Shown piece by piece: positions 1 to 10,337 of a DNA stretch of 64,000 bases. Source of the stretch: Lunularia cruciata (taxonomy: Eukaryota; Streptophyta; Marchantiopsida; Lunulariales; Lunulariaceae). The notes under the pieces were generated by a model. The model did no database searches. It worked only from the letters and a program-made list of their open reading frames with translations, and was not told where the DNA came from. The DNA is taken from the NCBI GenBank assembly GCA_948567375.1, contig OX419758.1, forward strand, positions 439,001-503,000. Direction: 5' to 3'. Position 1 is the stretch's first letter, and the number at the start of each line of letters is the position of its first letter. The translations under genes and the position numbers were made by a program.

Positions 1-2565
1 GGGCTGCATATGAAAGTGGTTGCCAAGCAGTGCGGGGTGAAAACGCATATATTTGGCAGGTTTGTGATGTTCTTAATTTCGCGAATTTCTTTGCACAACA
101 ATTTAAGGTTCAGTGTCTAGTGTTAACATGTCTACAATGAGGGACTTAATAACACTTCCCCAATATCTTATGTAATGTTTTTCTCGCTTTCTATTGCTAT
201 CCGAGTCCCAGCAATGACCTTGAAGGCTATCCTTCGCATTGATTCATAAATTTTTCAGGCTTGGGCTATTCTAGAGGAAAAGAGCGGAAATGTAGCGAAG
301 GCAAGACAATTATTTGATGCAGCAACAGTGGCCGATAAAAAGCATGCAGCAGCCTGGCATGGATGGGCAAAGTTAGAACTTCGTGCAGACAACCTAAAAA
401 GAGCCAGATCTTTGCTTAATAAGGGCCTAAGATACTGTGGCGCAAATGAATATCTCCTACAGACGCTTGCTCTTATTGAGTCGAGAGCAGGAAAGCTTGA
501 GCAAGCTCGGTCCCTTCTGGCGAGAGCTACTCAGCACAATCCTAAGAGTGCAGCCAGCTGGTTGGTAAGTATCTTAAAGTGTTCATGATATTTACATCTC
601 ATAATTGTTCTCTGAGATTTTCGTTTTGCAATTAAGGTATACCTGGCCGCAGGTCGTCTCAACTTCCATCATACAGAGCTCTAATTCTAATCATTGCTTT
701 ACTCTCTTAGGCTTGGGCTCTCATGGAGTCACAGAATGGTTTGTTTGAAACTGCTCGTCGACTGTTCCAGGTCTTTCTTCATCCAAACTCATCTTACTTC
801 CTCTTGAGTGAAGCTGGACTCGCTTGCTTGATTTATACTGTTTTGTATCTGACTTGTGATGAATGTTTGTCCTGAGCAGAAGGGTATTGTAGCTAGCCCC
901 AAAAATCGCTATGTTTGGCAGGCTTGGGCCTTATTTGAGGCTAGACAAGGAAATAGGGAACGCGCTAGAGAACTCTTTCAGAGAGGGCACGAATTAAACC
1001 CGAAAGATGCAGTGTTATTACAAGCTTTCGCTCTCTTTGAATATGAATGTGGTCGGCCAGGTCTTGCCAGAGACTATTTCCGACGCGCTCTCGTGTGTGA
1101 CCCAAGTCACCAACCAGTTTGGATAGTGAGTTGCTGCCCTCGTTTGCCGTCCAACGATACTGTCGTGCCCTGTTAAAATGTGCTGTTAATGTGTTAATTC
1201 ATGCTACCAGTGAAGTTGACAGGCCTTAAGCAGTAAGATTACTGTGAGTGGCCTTTTAGTGTCGTGGTATAGACGGCGGCTTTTTATGTTTCCTTCTTGA
1301 TCTTAGAAGAAAAGTTGTTTTGCTTTCCAAGTAGTAACTCTTCTCTCCTACTTTAGAAATAAATTATTTGGGAGCAAATTAGGTTCCCGCAGAGAGGTGT
1401 TGAGTTTCTGCTTAGAAGTTGAGGTTTTTAAGGAGATTTTTTCTTTCCTGAACTAGTAAGATGCCCCTTGCAGTAATCACGAATGCATTGCAGGCCTGGG
1501 GCTGGATGGAATGGAAGCAGGGGAATATCAGTGTCGCACGCGAATTATATCAAGGAGCTATTCAGGCCGACTCCAGGAGTATGGATGCAGCTCGAGGTTT
1601 CCAGGTCTGATCTCCTTCTCAAGTTGTCGTAGTTGTCAAATCATAATAATTCAGATTACTGGAAATCTTTGACGAGACTTGAGGGGGCAGGCGCTTATTA
1701 TAGCACATGAAACTACGGTATCAATCGTAGAGGTCAAACTGAGTTGTGCGCCTTGGTTTAGGAACTCACCTTATCACACGGTATTGACCCCGAACAGGCA
1801 TGGGGAGTATTGGAAGATAGGGAAGGAGACAGTGGGCTAGCTAGAGAGCTTTTTAAGTGCGCCCTCAAGATCGATTCCCAGAACGTGCCAACATGGATGT
1901 CATGGGCTGCAATGGAAGAACGAGAAGGACGATCTGTAAGAGCCGACGAGATTCGCAACCTTTTCTTACAACAGGTATGTTCCTCTGTTTGCTAATTAAA
2001 AGGTGTGTCCCTGGGCTGACAATTGATGGCGAACAGCTATTTCTTCTCCGACTGGGTCTTGCGTGCAAGTTGTGTCATGCTTGAAGTTGCAGTATCTAGA
2101 AATTGCTATAAACTTCAAGATGGTTGATCTTCACATTAGCTTCTTTTTCCTTTGCAGCGTACTGAGGTTGTGGATGAAGTTCCTTGGGACGTCGACTTGT
2201 CAGATATGCTTGCTCCAGCCATTGACAAAATCAAGGGGTTCTTTAAAGTTGATCAGCGTCCTCCCTGGTCCAGAAGACAAGACGATGACTTGGACTTTGA
2301 AGACGACATTGTCACAAGAAGCTTGAATGTACCAGATGGGAGAACAGGGACTGGGCCCTTAAGTCCATTAGGTGATGAGGAATTTGATGTAGAGCTGTTT
2401 TTGAAAGAGAAGTTTCCGTGGAAATATGGTTCAAGGGAATTGCTAAAGTCGACCGCTGTTTTGGAGGCTATAGATAGGTCGTTGAAAAGGCAATCAAGAG
2501 ATAGTGGTAGAGACGAAAGATTAGATATATTTATGAACAACGAAGGGTCAAGAAACTGGAAGTAG
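1..2565 (+). CDS. HCF107: HCF107/Mbb1-like HAT-repeat protein, 3' part (7 exons visible)
   Basis: Exons read as 1-59, 259-564, 711-770, 880-1125, 1494-1604, 1798-1974 and 2158-2565, with the stop at 2563-2565. All introns are GT-AG and phase 0, giving about 454 visible residues; the N-terminus and any transit peptide lie outside the window. The protein is a run of roughly nine half-a-TPR (HAT) units of about 34 residues with the pattern W..WA..E...G....AR.LF..A....P. A non-repeat acidic tail follows (DML.PAIDKIKGFF, then a FDVELFLKEKFPW stretch). HAT arrays bind RNA. The HCF107/Mbb1 family acts in the chloroplast, stabilising and activating psbB/psbH transcripts for photosystem II. Family assignment rests on the repeat pattern plus this tail. 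Another organellar HAT/TPR RNA-binding protein is the main alternative. The reading frame is intact. Confidence 0.75.
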
Positions 2566-2960
2566 AATCATCTGCTGTAAGATAGAGTAGAGTTCGATGT
2601 AAACTTTCCTAACTTCTTTCGGACAACGTGTTGGTAGAGCTGAAGCCAGTGGTTGCATGAGCGAATTATTGCGGCAGTGGTTAGAAACCAGCAGGTCTAC
2701 ACATTCTTTGAAGAGAGCTCTACAACGATCCTAAAGTAAGCGGAAATCGATGATAGTTTCTAGGTTTGTCTTGTGCCCAATTGTTATCACCGGCATAACT
2801 GCGCCTTACTTGGTTGTTTGAGTGAGGAAATATAATAAGAAAACCGCAGAGACCAATGTGGTCTGGCAGCTGTTTGAAAGAGGTACGGTTGAAACCTTAG
2901 CCTCCATCACGCTTGAACTTTGATCACCTTACGCAAGTCAATAAAAAATAAATTGTACAA
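2566..2960 (+). other. 3' UTR and polyadenylation region of the HCF107-like gene
   Basis: This stretch follows the stop codon of the HAT-repeat gene and has no coding signal. Overlapping AATAAA-type signals lie near 2939-2952 and an ATAATAA sits near 2832. Either could direct 3' end formation. The transcript end itself cannot be fixed from sequence. Confidence 0.4.
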
Positions 2961-3969
2961 GCAATTAGGGATCGAATGCTGAGATGCGAGTTGATGTGTT
3001 GATGTGCTACCTTGATTCCCATGCGTTTCGGCTCACTTGCAAATAATGTGCTAATTGTCATGTTTATATGTTGCCAACTTGAGTTCCGCGCGTGTGGGCT
3101 CACTTGCAAACAGTATGTAGCAGGAACGGCAAGAAATCAGCACATTCGGGAGTAATCGGGAGTAAATGCCAGTACCATCACGCCAGAAGAGTGAAATGAA
3201 ATGTACAATGAGTTCTGCATCGCTCCACCCATCAAGGGAGGAAGCTAACAGGGAAGAACACCACTTGAGATAGAAACAGCGAAGCTAACGATGATTGAGG
3301 GCAAAGTCCACAGCTGTAGAAACTTTCTCGTCGACACCAGCTGGCCTGCCCCAAAAATATGTGAAAATGAACTAATCAATACCATTTATGTAAGAGAAAT
3401 AGAAAACTAAGTAGTTAGTTCTAATTTATCTGGATGGCAGTTTGATGGGGTCTCTCATCCTTCTCGTTATCCTATGAGTGTCGCTTCTTCTCCGATCTAA
3501 TTTACCTGGACTAGTAGTGAATGGGGTTGTTCAGACGTCATTGCACGAATTTATACCTGTTCCTAGACTAGACTCTTAGCATAAATGTCATGTTTGGGTA
3601 GATTAGATCACTTAACCAAAGATGCAGAAAGGAAAGTCTTAACATTTAGTTAAAAGCATTGTGATGCCCCTTTGTTTGTTTTTGTTATTAAGATATGCAT
3701 TAGTAAAGTTGTTGCTCATGGCGTGAAGTGGATTGCGCGGAAGTCATTGCACAGATCTAATTCTGTTTTAAGATCTTCCTAGAATAAAATAAATTTAGTA
3801 TGATGTATAGGGTTGGTCACCAATTAAAGATGACAAGAAACTGAAAAAAGAATATTCAAGGTTTTAGGTGTTCTTGTTATATATTTTTCTTTCTCTTGCT
3901 AGAAAGAATGTAATGATAGATATGTTTTTTAATGTTATGGGGATATACATCGTTACAAACTATATATCG
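2961..3969. other. Gene-flanking intergenic DNA, nothing recognised
   Basis: Mixed-composition sequence between the host gene and the decayed retroelement. I see no reading frame, repeat or RNA gene that I can support. Confidence 0.5.
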
Positions 3970-6815
3970 TTAACATTTTAAAACTAAAGAAGCATAACTT
4001 ATATGGAAATTACTCTAAAGGCTCACAATTATCAGAAACAAAAATTATATATATACTTTGACAATAGGCAACCATTATAACACTCAGTCAATCAAAACTC
4101 ATGCTAGCACCAAAGAATCCAAGTTACTTACAAACTCTTTCCGCTATAGACAAAAGTTCAACATACAAAAAGTGAGCTTCTTGGAGCTCCAATTCGAGCT
4201 ATAACTCTTCTTATGGTTTAGACCAAGAAGTTTAATCCTATTGCACACAAAAATATCTTAATGTTGTAAAAGATAACTCACAAGGGAACTCTAATGGTGT
4301 TGACTTCTATCACAAAGTAGCTTACTAGTGGCTACTAATATAACTATGCGGCCAAGAACTATGGCATTAGAACTTATATGATAATATATATATATAATAT
4401 TTCTATACAATATATGGTATCTATATCACATATTATATAAGCATAACTCTTATAGGAAGTCATATATAAACTCAAAGTATCATGATTACCCTCCTTACCA
4501 CTTATCTATATATAACTATAACCACCCTAACTATATATAGCCATCTACTCTAAGTATATGATTTGCACTCAAGCAAATTAAGATTAGAGGCAAATGCTAC
4601 CTCACTACATTGCTAGTCATTTCTTTTCAATCCATACCATGTAAAAGAATGAACTAGCTGAATGTCAAGTATAAAAAGGGCATAAAAATTACTCCTATGG
4701 ACCCAATGTAAGAAGAAGAATGAAACATACTAATGACATCCTCTCTAATATCCATCACACATTTATTCAGTAGTAACTCCCCTAGTAAAGCTACATGGCA
4801 AACATCATAAGCATCACATGCTATCCAACTTATATCCATAATTTAATCATCAATATTTGGGGGAGGTGGTATGGTGTATAACTACATTTATAGTCCTTTC
4901 AAACAACACTATCATCACTTTCCAACACAAGAATCTCAAAAGGCAAACCTCATGCTTTCTTAAGATATTATGGTCTATAATCACATCAATTATTCTTAAT
5001 GGAATTTTTTGCAAATTGTAGGATGAAACACTAAGATAGGGATTAAGAGTCAATAAACTCTCTATCAAAGACTTACATAACAAAAAATATCCTTATTTTG
5101 AATAACTACTTAGGTTTTAAAAGGCCATTGGCATCACTCTCTTAAAGATCTTTACTTGCTTGGAACATACTTTGCTCTACACATCAAGATCATCCAAGTT
5201 AAACTCCGTTGCAAAATTTATAATAAATTTTTACAAGTAAATCTTGGTCTTGTTTATATAATAAAAATAGAGAGAGAATGATATTAAGGATGGTTGTTGA
5301 TCAAATTGTTAGCCTATGGTTAACTAAGTTAAATTAGAGACCATAGTCCCTCATTACCTTTATACAAACCATAATCATCTCTTATTTTTATCTAAAATAA
5401 TATCTTTTCTAAACCATCCACCTCAAGATGATCCAAAGGTGTATTATATTGATCAATCTATTGCCTATCATATAAGAATTGAAACTCATTCAAATACTTT
5501 ATATATTGATGAATCAAGGCCTTGATTAGAGAAAAAGAAAACTAAGAACACAATCTAAGAATGAATAATTTATCCCTCATTGGATTTGTTAGGAGGTGCT
5601 ATCAACTCAACCAATTGGAGATGTGCTCCACAATAAACAAAACATTGCAATAATGTTTTATAGTCTACAATCTTACTCTTTGTAAGCCAAAATCCAATGA
5701 TAACCTAACCTAATGAGAAGTATTTGGTACAATTATGGCATAGAAGCATTAAATCATGCCTTATTTGGTTGCAAAACACATATCTTTCAAAATCTATTTT
5801 GTATTAGTTTGCATATTGTGCCATCAATAGTGAATTTAAAGTAAATTATATGTTTGCTTCACTTTAAGTGATCCTTGCTCTTTAAGAGTATGTTAGATCA
5901 GCTATACTCTTTTGAGGCAAGAGTGGTATTGCACTCTACCATCTTCTCATACGTTTGCCTTCCAATCTGGCCAACTTATTGAAGGATATAATCTCTCTTC
6001 TTGGTATCAAATGTGCTAATCATAATACATATATAGAGATATTTCACAAACAAGACCTCATCATCAACATCTTAAGGTCAAGGTTTGTGAATAAAGAGAA
6101 ATTAATGCTAACTTACATCAAAGTACGTAAGCTTCCTTAAAAGCTTGTGGTACTCCATCAACCATTTTAGTAGTTCATAATCAATGATAAGAGTGAAAAG
6201 GCTTCCAAATAAGTAACTTATTCTTGCTAAAACTTATCTTCCATATGAACTAAACTTTGACTCCATGGGATTGTTAGAAAAATCAGTGGAGGCCACCACC
6301 AACTCCTTCTCATCATCTTATTAGATGAGCATTTTTCCAAGATCCAATATACTTCTATCAATATGAGCCTGAAATATACATCCTATGATTGGTCTCTTGG
6401 ACATAAATAAAGATGCCAATTTCTCTTGTAGCTCTACAAAAGCTCTCTTCTCCACAATATTACTTTATGTGCAAGCTTGGATAGTTTTATTGAGGCCTTA
6501 ACAATTATAAAATAATTCTCTAATATATTGACAAAGTTTTGGAGTACTTCCGCTCTACTCATATTTTTAGGTTGATAGAGAAGTGCAATATTGAACACCA
6601 ATTCATACAGGGTGGATAGTATGAACTAAACTCAAAATTAAACCTAGTCTTGGAAGAAGTTCTAGATTTAATAAAGTTCTTAAGATTTCAAACTCACAAA
6701 TACCTCCAAAAGATTTTTTCATTATAGCACTACAAACTAGAATGTGATTGATATCACACCAAGAAACATCTAATCCTACTAGGAACTTGTCCCAAGACTC
6801 TTTAGATCTTAGAAA
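3970..6815 (-). mobile_element. Copy C: decayed, CpG-poor relative of the methyltransferase-bearing gypsy elements A and B
   Basis: Read on the minus strand this follows the same order as elements A and B: LTR-like remains (about 3970-4480), 3' untranslated region (4520-4700), integrase C-terminal region (about 4840-5100), integrase (5100-5960), RNase H (about 6140-6290) and reverse transcriptase up to the palm (6300-6800). The match is by eye at DNA level, for example 4540-4565 against 8935-8965 and 26697-26725. All frames are broken. CpG dinucleotides are almost absent, although A and B are rich in them, as expected after long methylation and deamination. The methyltransferase end is missing because the copy stops at the RT palm. 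It is an old, dead copy. Confidence 0.7.
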
Positions 6816-6946
6816 ATTTATTATTTATATTTTTAAATAATGATATATTATACCATAATATTATATATAATATTTATAATAATAATATATTTACAGTATT
6901 ATTATAATATTATAATACTTATAATTATAATATAATTATAGTAATA

Positions 6947-7169
6947 TGAATGTGAAGAGAAGAATTCTTGTTGAAATAATTTGGAGCCTCAAACCATATG
7001 AAAAATAAAGATAATAAGTGAATTTTATATATAAAAAAAATTTGATACTTGGTTAATGTTGAAAAAAATAATTCAAGTATATAAAATATCTAAATGAATG
7101 TGAAGAGTAGAATTCTTGTTGAAATGATTTGGAGCTTCAAGCCACATGAAAAATAAAGATAATAAGTGA
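6947..7169 (+). repeat. Two direct repeats of about 75 bp
   Basis: The blocks 6947-7020 and 7095-7169 are nearly identical, starting TGAATGTGAAGAG and ending AAGATAATAAGTGA. They are separated by AT-rich sequence. They may be the remains of a tandem duplication or of a short-LTR element. The surrounding 6815-7400 is extremely AT-rich and shows nothing else. Confidence 0.7.
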
Positions 7170-7399
7170 CTACTACATAAAACAAGACTTTCATACTATA
7201 TATTGTGTCATAGAAAGTATTGATGCAAGGAAAAATCAAATGGTATATCAATTCTTTTGGAAACGGTCTATTCTTTTATAAAGGAGAAAAAAGTTACAAA
7301 ATGAAACTATAGGTAAAAAGTATTCATACACTTAATTATGCATAGACTTAGATTAATAAACCATAATAGTAGGTGCTATTACACCAAAGCAAGTCTATT

Positions 7400-8227
7400 T
7401 TAAGCCAAAAGTAGATTATTTCAAAGCAATTTAAAATAAGACCTATGTACGAGCTCTACAAAAAGAAAGTGAAACATATTAATCAAAGGAGAAAGACTTG
7501 CATCTTCACTAGACATGGGGAAATGAAAAGATGTATGAATTACTAGATTTGAATACAAACAAGCTTGTATTAAGTAAGGATGTGGTTCTTAGGAAGTAAT
7601 TAAAGCTCAAGTGAGAAAAATGTGAAAAAGATATAAGTTCTTATGTCTATATTTTAATCATTTGAATCGATAGACTTCCACAAGATGGATAACCTAGAAT
7701 TGAAGATGAAATTAATACAAAATGTTCCTTACAATTATAAATGAAGTTAAGAATATTTATATTGGAACAAGATCATTTAAATAGAATTAAGTATCATCAA
7801 GAATAATGAAATATGGTAACTTGCACAAAGCATGAAAGTAAAGAGATATGGAGCAAATGAATTGAGCATAAATTAAGCAAAAATATTAAGCTGTATTAGT
7901 TACTCAAGGATAATATAACAAGAGATCAATTAAATGAGTCCCTTTATCTCATAGATAAGATAGAAACTATGAAGATAAGAATGGGTCTATCTATAAATTT
8001 TAAAAGGAATGTGTTGTAACTAGATGTAAACAAGGCTCTTTAGAATTGAAAATTAGAGGGAGTCCTTTGGATTGAAATAAATATAAATTAAGGAAGCAAT
8101 CAAGGAGAATTTGTTTTGTAAACCTATGAAGATATTATGTGGACTTAATCAAGCTCCATTGACTTTATATAATTATATTCATGTTTATTGGACGATAATG
8201 GAATTTGAGTAAGGTTCTCTTATCATT
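7400..8227 (+). pseudogene. Decayed Ty1/copia pol fragment (RT region)
   Basis: Frames broken by stops give copia-like pieces in order. First comes a stretch like the segment before RT that ends in a V.S.DV motif (near 7560-7600). Then follow LDVN.A (near 8018-8035), a segment like the copia 'DVKSAFLNG' region, and CGLNQAP (near 8135-8160), the counterpart of the conserved YGLKQAP. The fragment ends abruptly where the LTR of element A begins at 8228, so element A probably inserted into or next to it. Confidence 0.55.
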
Positions 8228-8893
8228 TGTTGTGTGTCTAGAGCGTCGTGCGTAAATACATCGCTACACAACATACATCGCTGTCAACATCATACACTAT
8301 AGAAACACAACTCACACATAAGTCATACATAGACTCTAAAGTGCCACAATAATCAGATTGCTTACCACTCTCAACTCAACTCAACTTAACTCAGATCTAT
8401 AAATTGCCAACAAATAGGCACTGATTATAGTCAAGGTACACCCACTCAAGCATAGAGAATCCAGGTGACGCTCGCCGGCCTCTGTCCAACATAGCCAGGA
8501 ACTCAAAGGCCACTCAACATCAGAGAAGTGAGCTCTCTGGAGCTCACTTCAAAACTATACCCCCTGGACTTGAGCTAGCCTGGAACCCTAATGGTCCCGC
8601 TGACGGCACAGTCGATAGTGTGAATGGTGCAAAGTGACGGTGGGCCCCACCGTGAAGTCAATACCCCAAACACAAAATCTGACCGTCGAAAAGTAGTCTT
8701 TGAGAAACTATTGAAATAACTCTAACTACTATCACTAGAACTCTAGTGTCCGAGCATCTAGATGCGGCACTACAAATGGCGTGACAGTTGTTGTGCATAT
8801 ATACATTGCTACACAACATACATCGATGTCAACATCATACACTATAGAAATAGAACTCACACATAAGTCATACATAGACTCTAAAGTGCCACA
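8228..8893 (-). repeat. 3' LTR of element A, with a duplicated terminal segment
   Basis: Bounded by TG (8228) and CA (8892-8893). On its inner side it abuts a G-run polypurine tract, which fixes it as the 3' LTR on the minus strand. A segment of about 105 bp occurs at both ends (about 8250-8352 and 8790-8893) with few differences. The matching LTR of element B (26004-26661) has the same structure. A TATA-like TTTATAG lies in the middle on the minus strand. Confidence 0.65.
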
Positions 8894-8895
8894 AT

Positions 8896-8905
8896 CGCCC
8901 CCCTA
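8896..8905 (-). other. Polypurine tract of element A
   Basis: Minus-strand CTAGGGGGGCG lies two bases inside the 3' LTR, the usual place for the plus-strand primer. Element B has the equivalent CTAGGGGGCA at 26663-26672. Confidence 0.7.
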
Positions 8906-9062
8906 GCTGGCGGTTAGGTCCCTCTAACTCCAGATAGCCATCTACTCTAAGTATATGGTATACCCTCCAATGGGCAAAGATCAAGAGGTCGGGTGCTATG
9001 GAGCCCCATTGTTAGTCGCTTGTCTGCAATCTATACCATATAAAGAATGAACTAGCTATATA

Positions 9063-9209
9063 TCAAGTACATCTAGGATATAACCACTATCCCTGAGGAA
9101 CCACCGTGAAGGGAGAAGTCATACATGCCATATGCCATCCTCTCGAACAGCTATCACACACTAACATAATAGCAGCTCCACCAAAAAAGCCACATAACAT
9201 ACACCTCAA
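9063..9209 (-). pseudogene. PHD finger at the C-terminus of element A pol
   Basis: The last ~48 codons of pol read CMLC - 11 residues - CDSC - RGW - HMAC - about 15 residues - W.xPRC, then a stop. This is the C4HC3 spacing of a PHD finger, a zinc fold that usually reads histone H3 tails. In this copy a CAG-to-TAG change creates a stop just before the final W, and the seventh zinc ligand (Cys) is Tyr. Element B keeps all eight ligands. It directly follows the integrase C-terminal region, so it probably guides integration to particular chromatin. That role is inferred by analogy with chromodomain integrases. Confidence 0.75.
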
Positions 9210-9987
9210 GCCTGCACGTACAAGTGCCAAGCTTGGGTCCATAGTAACATCAATGTATGGGAGGTGGCATGGCGCACAATTGTGCACATGATCCTTCCAA
9301 ACAACACCATCACGTCCTTCTAACACAAGGACTCCAGATGGCAAAACCTCACGCACTCTCAAGATAGTGCGGCCTATAGAAACATCAAGTGTCGTTGGTG
9401 TTGTCTACTATAGATATACATAGTTGCTTGGATGAAATCAACGGATCAAGGGTCTATAACTTCCTCCTCGAATGGTAGCATAGCATAAAGTATCTCTATG
9501 CTGAGCAATCGCCAAGTTCTCAAAGGTCATCGGCATCACTCTCCAAAAGATCTCTGCCCGTTGAGAACATGCGCTCATCCATACATCGGGGTCATCCAAG
9601 TCCAAAACTACAATAGCATTTCGACAAATGGCTACAGATAAATTTGGATCTTGTCCATAAAGTAGAAAGTATGGAGAGAAGGATGCTAAGGAGGCTTGCC
9701 GGCTGAACCGATAGCCCATGGCCAACCAAGGTAACTAGAGATCCCAATCTCCCAAGTGGCCTCTCTGCAAACCATACTTTTGCATCCTCTCTTCACCATC
9801 TGAACCACTCTTTGCTAAGCCATCTGCCTTAGGGTGATCTCGGGATGCAGTACGATGATCAATCAAAGCTTTGTCACACTAGACCTGAAACTCCCTAAGA
9901 ACTTTGTACCCTGATCAGTCAAAACCTCAACTAATGCACCAAAATGACTAAGAACTCGATCCAAGAACAAGTAAGCTGTCCCTTCAC
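9210..9987 (-). pseudogene. Integrase of element A, second half of core and C-terminal domain
   Basis: Broken frames give an integrase core from the second catalytic Asp (EVLTDQGT, near 9900) through a DHP.ADGLA block. A long C-terminal region follows (motifs such as YVYL, ILRVREVLPSG and WKDHVHNC.PCHLP) and leads into the PHD finger. The first half of integrase was separated by insertion of copy N1 (9988-13687), and a single-base deletion shifts frame after the third catalytic region. Confidence 0.75.
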
Positions 9988-10337
9988 TAGACCCACATTT
10001 TTTTGTTTTTTTATGGTTAGTAGTGTTTAAGAGACAAAGTAAGCACGGAAAAGTCGAATTGCAAACAAAGAAGGGGTGAAAGTAACTTCGGAGGAAAACC
10101 GAAGAAGCTGACATTGGATCCAATGATGGAGGTACTCGGAAGAAGAGTACGCCGGAAGTAGGCCGAAGATCATCATCTTCGGGTTGGAAAACGCAGGAAT
10201 GATGAAGACCGTTTAACAACCTCAACACGTGGCAAGAAAGTACATTCAAGAAACGGCGGGGGTAGAAGAAGCATGTCTTGATAGTAACCGGGAGTGCACG
10301 CAGAAAAGAGAAACTCACAGACAAAATTGACTGAAGA

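Noticed and set aside
4380-4450. TATATA-rich stretch as a promoter or scaffold attachment site
   Set aside because: Low-complexity AT sequence inside decayed element C, with no gene nearby in the right place.
8250-8893. Repeated ACATCGCTACACAACATACATCGCTG resembling a short repeat array
   Set aside because: Only two copies, both part of the duplicated LTR segment. Not a CRISPR and not a satellite.
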